A stretch of DNA of 64,000 bases from Streptomyces sp. NBC_00448 (GTDB lineage: Bacteria > Actinomycetota > Actinomycetes > Streptomycetales > Streptomycetaceae): positions 1 to 64,000 of the forward strand of contig NZ_CP107913.1 of NCBI RefSeq assembly GCF_036014115.1, read 5' to 3'. Positions within the stretch are counted from its first letter, which is position 1; every line of letters begins with the position of its first letter. Positions 16,406 to 25,618 of the stretch are shown piece by piece. The notes below the pieces were generated by a model. That model ran no database searches and was not told the DNA's origin. It saw nothing but the letters and a program-made list of their open reading frames with translations. A program made the position numbers and the translations under genes.

Positions 16406-19003
16406 TCACGTTGACAGGTTCCGGTTCGTCTCGACGTGCACGACCGTTCCAAGGTTGCTGTCAGAGAACATCTTGGTGACGTACCCGGGCGGCTGGAGCC
16501 AGCTACGGTGGTTGTCGAAGAACACCAGGCCCTGGTCCCAGCCGTTGTCGTTCTGTCCATCCGGCTGCAGAGCGTTCGCCGATGAGACCACGGTGACCCG
16601 GGAACCGTACTGCTGCAGTAGCGAGATCGCTTTTGCGTTCGCCAGGGCGCGTTCCATGTTGTGCTGCCCGGCGTTGAGTTCGAAAACGTTGATGTGGTAA
16701 ACGGCATCCTGGTTGTACTGGTGGATCCAGTGGTCGAAGCTCTTCAGTGCATCAATCGACTGCTGTACCGGCTCGGGAGCGTCGTCGCTGATGTGCAGGT
16801 CGATGGCGATCTGTGCGTTGTTGGCGGCCGCGTTGCTGAGGATCGAGCGGTAGGCCGACAGGGAGCCGAGGCCGCTGGCCGCGCCGGTCACGTGGTCAGG
16901 ATCCGTGATGACGTTGCCGTACCCCACGTCGGCGACCGTCACGATGATCGACGCGTCCTTGGCCCAGATCGCGTTCGCGGCATTGTTGAAGCGGGTGGCG
17001 TAGTCGGCGTCGACGAGTTCCTCGTTGCCGAATTCGATCTGCCGGAACGTGTAGGGGGCCGGGTGCCCGTCGGCTGCGCGCTTGGCACCCCAGATGGTGC
17101 TGGTGGAGCCTTCGAGGTAGTCGACGAAGTCGGCCATGTCCTGGGGCGTCTCGTACGAGTTGAAGCTGGGGATCGCGTTGATGCCCATGGCTTCGGCGAG
17201 GTTGAGGAAGTCGGGGATGCCCCAGCCGTTCGTTTCGTACGTGTACCACCATCCGGTGTAGTCGGGTCGGTTCTCTCGCGGACCGACCATGTTCTTCCAC
17301 TTGTAGTTGGCCCATGTTCCGGGACCGAAGACGCCTGGGTCCGTGCTGGATCCGCCGTAGCGCAGGACGGTGTTGTGCTGCGTCTGCATCGCGTTCACGA
17401 TGTCGAGCCGGACCGGCAAACCGGCAAACCGTCCCCAGGTGCCTGGCTCGAGGTACACGTACCCGATGTTCACGGTTCCTGGGCGGGTCAGCTTGATCGT
17501 GAACCGGCCGGAGGTGTCCGTCGTGTTCGGGGTGAAGGTGAACGCGTACTTGGTCCACCCCGTGCCGTTCACGGTCAGCGACTGCTGTCCGTAGACGGTG
17601 CCGGTACTGCTTTCTGCGGCCACCTGTACGGTGACCGGGCGGGTGCTTCGCATGTAGGCGTAACCGTCGTAGGATTTGCCTGCTTGCCAGTTCGTTCCCC
17701 ATCGGTTCAGGCCCATGTTGTTGACGCCTATCGAGCCGGCGCCGCCCGTGAAGGTGATCTGCTGGCTTTGCGAACCCTTGAATGGATTGGTCTTGTCCAG
17801 TACGAACGATCCGCTTGCCTGACCCGAGACCGCCTGGCGCCACATACCGCTGATCCCGGTGTCGCTCTGCGGTTCTGCGAAGCTTTCCCCGAACACCATC
17901 TGGCTGTAGAGGCCGCCGTAGATCTCGTGGTTGACGTCCTCCATCCCGACGCCGGTCATCTGCGTCGAATTCACGGCCTGGTTGTTGACCGCATTCACGC
18001 TGATCGAGTTACTCACCGGGACGATCGTCCAGTACTGGTCGTTCGCGCTGACGTCGTCCCAGATCTGGGCCTGTGTGCTGTTCGCGGTTCCCGCGCCCAC
18101 AACGGAGAGCACCCCTGTGGTGCGGCGCTGGTTGACGAGCTTGTAGTAGCCGTTCGGCTGGGCGGTGATCGTCCACGCCTGGTCGGAGGCACTGACGTCG
18201 TCGTAGATCATGGCGATCGTGCCGTTGCCTGTACCGCCTCCTGTCAAGGACAGGATCCTGCCGCTCTTGTTGTTCACCAGGTGGTGGTAGCCGCCGCCGA
18301 TGTCCTGGATCTTCCAGTACTGGTCCGGTGCGGTGATGTCCGTGAAGACGATGGCCGGGGAGTTGTCCGTGGTACCCGCGCCCAGTACGGACAGCGAAGA
18401 GCCGCTGTTCTTGTTGATGATCTGGTGGAGCACGCTCGGGTCGAACGTCTGCACCGGGATGATCTGCCATGCCTGGTCCGAGGCGCCGACGTTGTCCCAG
18501 ACCTGCACGAGGGTGTTGTTCGCCGTGCCGGCGGTCACCGTTGAGAGCGCGGCGCCGGCCCGCTTCCTGTTCGTGATCGACACGCTGTCCGTCGTGGTGC
18601 CTGGCGCTACCAGCCAGTCCTGATCGGGGTGGCCGGTCAGGTACTGCCACAGGTGGACCACAGTGCCATTCGCCGTCGCCCCTTGGTCCAACGACAGTGC
18701 GCGGCCGCTGCGCACGTTGATGAACTTCGTGTAGCCCTGCTCCGAGTCCTGGAGGTACCAGAACTGGTCCGTCGCATCCACGTCGTCGTAAAGGATTGCG
18801 TTGTCGCCGTTGCTGACGCCACCACCGAGCACGGACAGCAGCCGACCGGACGCGACGTTCTTGATCTTGTAGTACACGGTAGGGCTGTAGCCCGTCTCGG
18901 CTTGGGCCGAGGGAGATGTCGCCAGCGTGATGCCGCTGGCCAGCAGTGTGGCGCCGGCAGCGGCGAGGGCCTGCCTGCGTGAAAGGTTCGAAGGAGACAT
19001 CAT
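16406..19003 (-). pseudogene. Secreted ricin-lectin GH51-like alpha-L-arabinofuranosidase, 3' truncated
   Basis: 865 residues remain. The N-terminus is a Tat signal peptide (NLSRRQALAAAG to PSAQAE). Residues about 40-335 are ricin-type/trefoil lectin repeats (DQFWYLQD, DQDWLV, DQAWQI and similar). A carbohydrate-binding-like sandwich follows, then a TIM-barrel of the GH51 kind with IEFGNEELVDADY (acid/base Glu) and INVFELNAGQHN (probable nucleophile). The frame runs into the IS3 element: the last codons (L-S-T-stop) are encoded by the IS end, so the usual C-terminal beta domain is lost. It would have released arabinose from plant polysaccharide. Whether the catalytic part still folds is unknown. 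Confidence 0.75.
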
Positions 19004-19069
19004 CGGCTCGCATTCGTGTGGGGGGGGAGGTGTTCGAGGGAGTTGACCGGCGGCCGCGCCGTGGGCCGT

Positions 19070-19972
19070 TTACGGCGTGGGGGCGTAGGCGTCGGCGGGC
19101 AGTCCCTTCACTCCCACCTCGGCGCAGAAGACCTTGCCGGAGTGCTCGTGCCGGGCCCGCTGGGCGCCGCTCATGTCTTCGGCGGAGGTGGTGATGAACA
19201 GGGTGTCCAGGTCGGGGCCGCCGAAGGTGCAGCTGGAGACCTGCGGGGCGTCGACTTCGACAATGGCCAGCAATGTGCCGGCCGGTGTGTAGCGATGGAC
19301 TGCGGAGCCGCCCCACAGCGCCACCCACAGGCAGCCCTCGGCGTCAATGCACATACCGTCGGGATGGCCGAGGGAGGGGGCGATGGTGACAGCCGTGGCC
19401 TGACCGGTCAGACGACCGTCGGCGGCCACGTGAAAGCGGTCGACGCGCTGAGTGGGCGTGTCGATGAAGTACAGCCGGTCCCCGTCCGGAGAGAAGGCCA
19501 GGCCGTTGGAGATGGTGGTGTGCGTGCGGGCCACGGTGATGCTGCCGTCGGGGTCCAGCCGATACAGCGAGCCGACGCCGGGCTGCTTGCCGAACGCCAT
19601 GCTTCCCGCCCACAGGGCTCCGCGCGGATCGGCTTTGCCGTCGTTCATCCGCATGCGCTGATCCGCATGGGCCTCAGGCTGCCCCAGCCACGTCACCGTG
19701 CCGTCGCAGGACAGATGGGCGAATCCGCAACCGGCGGCCAGCAACCAGCCACCCGCCGGTCCGATCGAGGGCACCACCGCCCCGACGGGAGCGCCGACCG
19801 GGAAGCTGTGCTCGACCCCCAGGCGGCCGGCGTCGGTGTCGAAAATGGCCTGGTGCACCAGACCGGCGTACTGGTCGACCCACAGCAGCTTCTGCAGACG
19901 CGGGTCCCAGCACGGCCCTTCGGCGTGTTCGGCACGGTGGTCGCCGGCCACCCGGCTGACGATGGTGCGCAT
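19070..19972 (-). CDS. SMP-30/gluconolactonase family lactonase
   Basis: A 300-residue six-bladed propeller of the SMP-30 family, which opens sugar lactones to aldonic acids. Family metal-site features are visible: AEGPCWD near the N-terminus, MNDGKADPRGALWAG, ISNGLAFSPDGDRLYF and GHPDGMCIDAEGCLW. There is no signal peptide, so it acts in the cytoplasm. It starts 3 bp after the oxidoreductase stop, so the two are cotranscribed. Given the neighbours, the substrate may be an arabino-, galactono- or gluconolactone; the sequence alone does not decide. Confidence 0.88.
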   Translation of the reverse strand: MRTIVSRVAGDHRAEHAEGPCWDPRLQKLLWVDQYAGLVHQAIFDTDAGRLGVEHSFPVGAPVGAVVPSIGPAGGWLLAAGCGFAHLSCDGTVTWLGQPEAHADQRMRMNDGKADPRGALWAGSMAFGKQPGVGSLYRLDPDGSITVARTHTTISNGLAFSPDGDRLYFIDTPTQRVDRFHVAADGRLTGQATAVTIAPSLGHPDGMCIDAEGCLWVALWGGSAVHRYTPAGTLLAIVEVDAPQVSSCTFGGPDLDTLFITTSAEDMSGAQRARHEHSGKVFCAEVGVKGLPADAYAPTP

Positions 19973-19975
19973 GGC

Positions 19976-21055
19976 TCAGCCCTCGGCGATCTCGGCGACT
20001 TCGACGAAGTCCCCGCCGTGGTGCAGGGAGGTCGCCGCGGCGATGACGGCCGCGAGGTCGGCAGCGGCATCGGTGAAGGTCACCAGCGGACGACGCTGCT
20101 CGATGATCGCTGCCACCCAGTCGTCGACCATGAGCCGGTGGCTGTCGTAGTAGTTCTCCGGCGGGCTGATGGCAGCACCCTGCGGGGACCCTTCGCCGAA
20201 GCTTCGGGCGTGGCCGAGGTCGGCTTCGTAGCTGACACGCACGTCGATGCGGGCCTTCGAGCCGAAGACGGTGGCTTCGGCCTCCTCGACCAGTGCGGCG
20301 GCGCCCCATGAGTAGACGGAGTGTCCGGCGAGCCCGGAGGCGAACCGGGCAGTGAGCAGGACGGTTTCCACCGCACCGTCGTCGGCATCCTCAGGCACGG
20401 TGCTGTGCTGGGCGGCGACCGCCGTGATCTCTCCGCCGAGCTGGCGCAGCAGGGACATGTGGTGGGTGCCCTGGTCCAGCATGATTCCGGAGGACGGCCC
20501 GGTGCCGGCCCTCCAGCCGTCTCGGACCCAGACACCGCCCAGCGTGTAGGCGCGGGTGGTGCGCAGCGCCCGAATCACCCCGGCCTCCCCGGCCGCGATG
20601 GCGCGGCGGGCGGCCTTGACTGCCGCCAGGTGCGGGTAGTTCTCCGCGACGGCCGTCACCAGCCCGCTGCTCTCGCCGGCAGTGACCATGCGCGCCGCGT
20701 CGGCCACCGATGTAGCAAGGGGCTTCTCCACCAATACGTGCCGTCCGGCCGCCAATGCCTCCAAAGCGGCGTCGACATGCAGGTGATGCGGCAGGCGCTG
20801 GTCGACGGCGTCGAACTCGACTCCGGCGGCCAGTACTTCGGCGAGGGAGGCGAAGGCCGGTACGCCCAGCAGGGTGCCGACGGCGTCGGCCCGGTCGGCG
20901 TGCGGGTCGACGGCTGCCACGAGGCGGTAGCGGCCGTCGGTCGGCTGCGTGTACACCCGCTTCGCCACCTCCCAGCCGATCGCTCCGCAGCCGGCCAGCA
21001 CGATCCGCACGATCGCGGGCTCGGAGCCTGGGGGCACGGGAGGTTCGTTGGTCAC
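19976..21055 (-). CDS. Gfo/Idh/MocA-family sugar oxidoreductase
   Basis: A 359-residue NAD(P)-dependent dehydrogenase. The Rossmann start is VLAGCGAIGWEVAKRV and the family motif EKPLATS is present, followed by NYPHLAAVKAARRAI and GIMLDQGTHHMSLLR of the C-terminal domain. GTG 21055 is chosen because AAAGGA lies about 9 nt upstream. The frame is also open upstream through a 33-bp duplication into a truncated dehydratase, so a fusion product cannot be excluded. It probably oxidises a sugar feeding the adjacent lactonase. Confidence 0.82.
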   Translation of the reverse strand: MTNEPPVPPGSEPAIVRIVLAGCGAIGWEVAKRVYTQPTDGRYRLVAAVDPHADRADAVGTLLGVPAFASLAEVLAAGVEFDAVDQRLPHHLHVDAALEALAAGRHVLVEKPLATSVADAARMVTAGESSGLVTAVAENYPHLAAVKAARRAIAAGEAGVIRALRTTRAYTLGGVWVRDGWRAGTGPSSGIMLDQGTHHMSLLRQLGGEITAVAAQHSTVPEDADDGAVETVLLTARFASGLAGHSVYSWGAAALVEEAEATVFGSKARIDVRVSYEADLGHARSFGEGSPQGAAISPPENYYDSHRLMVDDWVAAIIEQRRPLVTFTDAAADLAAVIAAATSLHHGGDFVEVAEIAEG

Positions 21056-21070
21056 GGCATGAACGTCCTT

Positions 21071-21136
21071 TGAGTTGCCGGCGGCGCGTTGGGGGTTGCT
21101 CACTGAGTTGCCGGCGGCGCGTTGGGGGTTGCTCAC
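21071..21136. repeat. Two perfect 33-bp direct repeats
   Basis: Positions 21071-21103 and 21104-21136 are identical and in tandem. On the minus strand each encodes VSNPQRAAGNS, keeping the frame open between the dehydratase remnant and the oxidoreductase. They lie where the dehydratase lost its 3' end, so they may be a by-product of that rearrangement. Confidence 0.9.
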
Positions 21137-21226
21137 TGCGGGAAGTCCTCCGGTGCTGCTTGGCGGATGGTGGGGATGCCCGGTCGGGGTGGGCCTCGAT
21201 CGGCTCTGGCCGGTGCGCGCACGGGT

Positions 21227-22084
21227 GCAATGCGGGGCCGGCACGGCGCCGAACGTCTCGGCAAGGACGGCGGTACGCCGCACTTCGGAGATGCCTCCTG
21301 CGTGCGCGATGTCGGGCTGCGCCACCCGTACCCCTGCTTCGAGCACCGGCAGGAATTCCGCATGCGAGCAGAGCCGTTCGCCGGTGGCGATCGTCGTGCT
21401 CGTCGGCTCCGTCAGCCTCCGCAGGTTGGCGTGCTCGTGCTCGGGGGCGACGGGCTCCTCGACGAACAGCGGATGCCGGTCCTCCAACTGCCGGATCAGC
21501 CGGGCGGCGGCGGGCGCCGCGACCCGGCCGTCGAAGTCGATGGCGAAGTCCCGGTCGTCACCGAGGGCTTCGCGTACCTGCCGCGCGCGCTCCACCACCT
21601 GAGCGCTGTCGGAGCGGCTGGGCAGCGCCGTCAGCCGCGCACCGGCGTTCATCTTCACCGCGCTCAGGCCGGCTTCGCGTGGTGCGCGGGCCGCCGTGCC
21701 GAGATCGGCGGGGCAGTCGCCGCCGATCCACCCGTAGACCCGCACCGAGTCGCGGACCGGGCCACCGAGCAGTTCGTGCACGGGCACGCCGTACGCCCTG
21801 CCCGCAATGTCCCGCAGCGCCTGGTCCAGGCCGGAGACCGCCGAGGCGAGGACAGGGCCTCCGCGGTAGAACCCGCCCTTGGTGAGCCGTTGCCAGTGGT
21901 TCTCGATGTACAGCGGATCGGCGCCCGGGAGTTGCGGCCTGAGGGCGGTCAGGGCGGCGCCGACGGCCTCGGCGTCGCCCTCCAAGGTTGCCTCGCCCCA
22001 CCCGTCGAACCCTGCGTCCGTCGAGATCTTCACGAAGAGCCATCGGGGCGCCACCGGAAACGTCTCGACTGCAGTGATCTGCAT
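21227..22084 (-). pseudogene. Galactonate-dehydratase-like (enolase superfamily) gene, 3' truncated
   Basis: Starts at ATG 22084 after GGGAGA, with the MQITAVETFPVAPRW beginning typical of DgoD-like acid sugar dehydratases. YRGGPVLASAVSGLDQAL, VKMNAG, FVEEPV, TGERL and PDIAHAGGISE are present. Similarity ends at PAPHC near 21227; the last 85 or so residues of the family are replaced by unrelated sequence. Where DgoD has DFHGR, this protein has DFDGR, losing a catalytic His. Both points suggest it no longer works as a galactonate dehydratase. The frame continues open into the oxidoreductase. Confidence 0.75.
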
Positions 22085-22106
22085 GACTCTCCCGCCAGTT
22101 GCCATG

Positions 22107-22144
22107 TAGTCGGTATAATCAGACTATTAGCGAGCGCTGGTCAA
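22107..22144 (-). promoter_or_regulatory. Promoter with overlapping GntR-type operator
   Basis: On the minus strand TTGACC (22144-22139), 18 bases and GATTAT (22120-22115) form a promoter for the dehydratase/oxidoreductase/lactonase genes. The inverted repeat TAGTC-ggtataatca-GACTA (22107-22126) covers the -10 and the probable start point. It lies between these genes and the divergent GntR gene, as expected for autoregulated repression. A TATAAT on the plus strand (22114-22119) may serve the regulator. Confidence 0.6.
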
Positions 22145-22223
22145 GCCTCCTGCACGCACGGAGTAGCGTCGTCGTCCTTCGTCGAGGGCACAGGCAGCCG
22201 AAACGAGCCTCAAGGAGGGGCAG

Positions 22224-23030
22224 TTGAAGAGCTTCGGATCACCGGGAGCGCGGGCCAACGGCCTGCACGCACAGTTGATGGACGCGCTCGGCCGGCGGAT
22301 CGCCCGGGGCGACTTGCCGGTGGGCAGCGTGATCTCACCCGAGCAGATCGGCGCCGAGTTCGAAGTCTCCCGCTCAGTGGTCCGCGAGGCGCTGCGGGCG
22401 CTGGAGATCCTCGGCATGATCCGGCCGCGCCACAAGGCGGGCACCACCATCCAGCCGCAGGCGGGTTGGGCACTGCTCGACCCGCAGGTCATCGACTGGC
22501 GTGCGGACGGCCCTGACGCGGACGCCCAGCTCGGGGAGCTGATGGCACTGCGCGAGGCGGTGGAGCCCGCTGCGGCGAGGATCACCGCCGGGCAGGGCGA
22601 TCAGGTGCTCGTGGAGGGACTGCACGGCGCCCTGGCCCGGATGCGCGAGGCCTACGAGCGCCGCAGCCGCGCCGCGTTCGTCGAGGCGGACACTGCCTTC
22701 CACCGCACGATGCTGGAGGGCGCGGCCAACGCGGTGTTCAGCCAGCTTGTGCAGACCCTGCTGGCGACGCTGCACGCCCGATACTCCGATCGCCGCCAGC
22801 TGTTCACCGACGACACCGCGGACTCGCTGGAACGCCACGAACGGGTCGTCCTGGCCATTGCGGCGCGCGATCCCGAGGCTGCCGCGGCTGCGTCGGTCGC
22901 GCTGGTACGCGCGACGGGCGTCGAGGTCCTGGATGGCGCACCGCCGGCGCAAAGATCACTGCCCGCCCTCGGTTCGCAGCCGGCAACTTCGGCTCCGCCG
23001 GCCGCTTCCGCATCCTCACTGGAGCTTTGA
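22224..23030 (+). CDS. GntR/FadR-family transcriptional regulator
   Basis: A 268-residue regulator. TTG 22224 is the start, with AAGGAGG 5 nt upstream. The winged HTH is at about residues 13-75 (LPVGSVISPEQIGAEFEVSRSVVREALRALEILGMI) and the helical FCD ligand domain at about 95-230 (LMALREAVEPAAARITA, DTAFHRTML, LERHERVVLAIAARD), whose His/Asp residues usually bind a metal and a sugar acid. It is divergent from the dehydratase gene and heads the SDR/idonate dehydrogenase operon. Sugar acid or lactone is the likely inducer. Confidence 0.9.
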   Translation: MKSFGSPGARANGLHAQLMDALGRRIARGDLPVGSVISPEQIGAEFEVSRSVVREALRALEILGMIRPRHKAGTTIQPQAGWALLDPQVIDWRADGPDADAQLGELMALREAVEPAAARITAGQGDQVLVEGLHGALARMREAYERRSRAAFVEADTAFHRTMLEGAANAVFSQLVQTLLATLHARYSDRRQLFTDDTADSLERHERVVLAIAARDPEAAAAASVALVRATGVEVLDGAPPAQRSLPALGSQPATSAPPAASASSLEL

Positions 23031-23031
23031 C

Positions 23032-23847
23032 GTGCCCCATGCGATGACCACCGCCGGACTTCCGGCCTTCGAACTGACCGGCAGGCTGGCCCTGGTCACC
23101 GGCTCAGGCCGCGGCATCGGACTCGCCATAGCCCGCGGCTACGCCATGGCCGGTGCGCGCGTCGTACTCAACGGGCGGGACGCTGTACGGCTGAAGGCGA
23201 GCGCGCAGGCACTGCGCGACGAGCTCGTCTCCCGCGACCCGCATCGACCTCCTGCCGACGTGCAGTACAGCGTCTTCGACGTGACCGACAGCGCTGCCGC
23301 CGAAGCCGCGTGCAAGGAGATCGCCGACGAGTGCGGCTGCCCTGACATCGTTGTGAACAACGCCGGTATCCAGATCCGCGGACCGCTGATCGAGATGCCG
23401 GCCGAGGACTGGCGGCGAGTGCTCGACGTCCATCTCACCGGTGCCTTCACCGTCGGCCGAGCGGTCGCGCGGCGAATGCTGTCGCGTGGCAGCGGCAAGA
23501 TCATCAACATCTGCTCGGTACAGAGCCACCTGGTGCGCACCACGACCGCGCCTTACGCGGCGGCCAAGAGCGGCCTGGTCGGACTGACCCGGGCGATGTG
23601 CGCCGAGTGGGCTCCTTCGGGAGTGCAGGTCAACGGGCTGGCACCGGGCTATCTGGACACCGAACTGAACGCGTCGCTGGTCACCGACCCCGAGTTCACC
23701 CGCTGGATCGCCGCCCGCACCCCGGCCCGGCGCTGGGGGCGCGTCGAGGACGTGGTCGGCCCGGCGGTCTGGCTGGCCTCGTCCGCTTCGGACTTCGTCA
23801 ACGGCCAAGTGATCTACGTCGACGGCGGCATGACAGCGGTGATCTGA
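23032..23847 (+). CDS. SDR, gluconate 5-dehydrogenase-like
   Basis: A 271-residue classical short-chain dehydrogenase. Start GTG 23032 has GGAG 7 nt upstream; ATG 23044 is an alternative. TGSGRGIGLA binds NAD(P), NNAGIQ is conserved, and the catalytic triad is seen as Ser in NICSVQSH and YAAAKSG (Tyr-x3-Lys). The overall pattern is that of gluconate 5-dehydrogenase, interconverting gluconate and 5-ketogluconate. It follows the GntR gene by 1 bp and abuts the next gene's ATG, forming a three-gene operon. Confidence 0.85.
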   Translation: MPHAMTTAGLPAFELTGRLALVTGSGRGIGLAIARGYAMAGARVVLNGRDAVRLKASAQALRDELVSRDPHRPPADVQYSVFDVTDSAAAEAACKEIADECGCPDIVVNNAGIQIRGPLIEMPAEDWRRVLDVHLTGAFTVGRAVARRMLSRGSGKIINICSVQSHLVRTTTAPYAAAKSGLVGLTRAMCAEWAPSGVQVNGLAPGYLDTELNASLVTDPEFTRWIAARTPARRWGRVEDVVGPAVWLASSASDFVNGQVIYVDGGMTAVI

Positions 23848-24996
23848 ATGGGTGCCAGGGCACTGCTCGTCTCACCTCCGACCGCCACGGGACCGCTGCC
23901 GCTGACGGTCGGCGTCCGGCCTTTTGCGGCGCCGCGTCCGAGCGACGCCGTCGTCGCCGTCGTCTATGGCGGCATCTGCGGATCCGACCTGCACTACTGG
24001 CAGCACGGACAGGTCGGCGAGTCCGTGCTGCGCGCTCCCATGGTGCTCGGGCACGAAGTCGTCGGGATCGTCGCCGAGCCTGCCGCGGACGGCACGGGAC
24101 CGGCCCGCGGCAGCCGCGTCGCGGTACACCCCGCCCAAGTGTGTGGCGCGTGCACTTACTGTCGGCGCGGTGACGAGCACCTGTGCGCGGACCTGCGCTA
24201 CCTGGGCAGCGCGGCCCGCACGCCGCATACGGACGGCGGATTCGCAGAACTTCTGGTACTGCCCGCCCGCCGGCTCGTTCCCATCCCCGACGCGCTCGAC
24301 ATGCGCACCGCTGCCCTCGCCGAACCCGCCTCCGTCGCCCTGCACGGCCTCCGCCGGGTGCGAGCGCTGGGCCGCGCCGTCGAGGGCGCCGACGTGTTGG
24401 TGATCGGCGCAGGTCCCATCGGACTGCTCGCCGTCGCACTGGCCGCCGCCTCCGGCGCCGCAACGATCACTACGACCGACATTCACGACCGTCCGCTGAC
24501 GGTGGCTCTGCGGGCCGGGGCCACGCACGTGGTCCGTGCCGAAGTCTCCGTAAGGGGCCGCACCGTGAAGGCCGCCGACGCAAAGCCCGTCGCTGCGCGC
24601 GACGGAGAGGTCGCGGGAGGCAATGCAGCCGCAGGGGACACCATCCCCACGGCCGACATCGCTATCGAGTCTTCCGGCTCCCCTCATGGGTTGGCGACAG
24701 CGCTGCGTGCGCTGCGCCGAGGCGGGGTGATGGTCAACGTCGGGCACCTGCCGGTCAGCGGGGTCAGCGTTCCACTGCACCTGGCCGTTCCCCGCGAGCT
24801 GACGCTCATGGGGTCCAGCCGCTTCTACCACGAGATGCCGGCCGCCCTGGAGACCATGAGCCGCAACGTCGAGCGGTTCGCTCCCATCGTCACGGCCGTC
24901 TTCCCCCTGGACCAAGCCGAACATGCCTTCCACGAGGCTGCGGCAACCGAACGCTCCAGCAAGGTCCTGCTTTCCTTCACCGCCGCGGAAACGTAG
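23848..24996 (+). CDS. Zinc-dependent L-idonate 5-dehydrogenase-like enzyme
   Basis: A 382-residue medium-chain dehydrogenase starting immediately after the SDR stop. Zinc ligands are visible: CGSDLHYW and GHEVVG for the catalytic zinc, and CGACTYCRRGDEHLC for the structural zinc. VIGAGPIGLLA binds NAD. It would interconvert idonate and 5-ketogluconate, pairing with the SDR. An unusual Ala/Gly-rich insertion of about 25 residues near residue 240 (KAADAKPVAARDGEV) interrupts the nucleotide domain. Confidence 0.85.
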   Translation: MGARALLVSPPTATGPLPLTVGVRPFAAPRPSDAVVAVVYGGICGSDLHYWQHGQVGESVLRAPMVLGHEVVGIVAEPAADGTGPARGSRVAVHPAQVCGACTYCRRGDEHLCADLRYLGSAARTPHTDGGFAELLVLPARRLVPIPDALDMRTAALAEPASVALHGLRRVRALGRAVEGADVLVIGAGPIGLLAVALAAASGAATITTTDIHDRPLTVALRAGATHVVRAEVSVRGRTVKAADAKPVAARDGEVAGGNAAAGDTIPTADIAIESSGSPHGLATALRALRRGGVMVNVGHLPVSGVSVPLHLAVPRELTLMGSSRFYHEMPAALETMSRNVERFAPIVTAVFPLDQAEHAFHEAAATERSSKVLLSFTAAET

Positions 24997-25618
24997 GGAG
25001 AGCCCGCTGACGAGCACACAGCAGTCACAGCCGCCGAAGCCCCAGGCGGCATCCCATCCCGCCCGTAGGGACCAGACATGACGACGGCGCACTTCCGCGC
25101 CGGCGAGGACCCGCAACCGGCCTCGACGGTCGGCTGGTGGACGCGGCACACGTCAAACGCGCGGAACGTGTTCTGGCCCAGCACTCTCCCGCCGCCGGAT
25201 GACACCGACGGGACCGTGACTGCGGGCCGGTGACCTGCGCTGACCTGCACAAAGGCGAGGCATGACCGACGAGGGACCCGCCCGATCCGCCGGGCCGCCA
25301 CCGCGGAAATCCCCGGCCTCATCCGCCCCCCGACGTGATCCCGATGTCGGTCCACAGGACGGCAGTTCGCGCCCCGCACCCGCTCTTCCGTGATGAGCGG
25401 AACTCCTGACGCGCAGGACCAGCGTCTCCCCGCGGACCCGGGCGCCGCCTCCTCCCGCGCAGACATCGGACCCATCCGCTCAGCCAACTCGCTCCTCCCG
25501 CAGAAATATTGCGTCCATCCTGTTGACGCCCCCAAGTGCAGCTGCCAGGCTGCGGCAGTCATCGGATGTATCGATTCCCTGCGGGTGAACCCCAGGGGCG
25601 ACGGTTCCCGGAGCGCTC
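24997..25618. other. Intergenic region, only tiny open frames
   Basis: About 620 bp without a confident gene. A 51-codon frame from ATG 25078 (MTTAHFRAGEDPQPAST) and a 43-codon frame from ATG 25262 have no recognisable features; the second has a weak AAGGCGAGG upstream. The stretch probably holds the promoter of the secreted beta-helix gene. I see no RNA gene or repeat. Confidence 0.4.

Larger units (their letters stand above)
14812..16416 (+). mobile_element. IS3-family insertion sequence, about 1.6 kb
   Basis: Carries two overlapping genes, orfA and orfB, typical of IS3 elements. Imperfect terminal repeats are proposed: tggCAACGT at 14812 and, inverted, tgtCAACGT ending at 16416. The left end lies in an IS5-type fragment and the right end in an arabinofuranosidase gene. 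The flanking bases (ctc versus ggt) show no target duplication, so the ends no longer bracket one original site. The exact ends are uncertain by a few bases. Confidence 0.7.

Noticed and set aside
16661..18544. 627-codon plus-strand open frame
   Set aside because: Antisense to the arabinofuranosidase; Val/Gly/Asp-rich shadow.
19976..22105. A genuine 709-residue dehydratase-oxidoreductase
   Set aside because: The dehydratase part lacks its C-terminus, and a good RBS with GTG at 21055 starts the oxidoreductase. Kept as a rearrangement finding instead.
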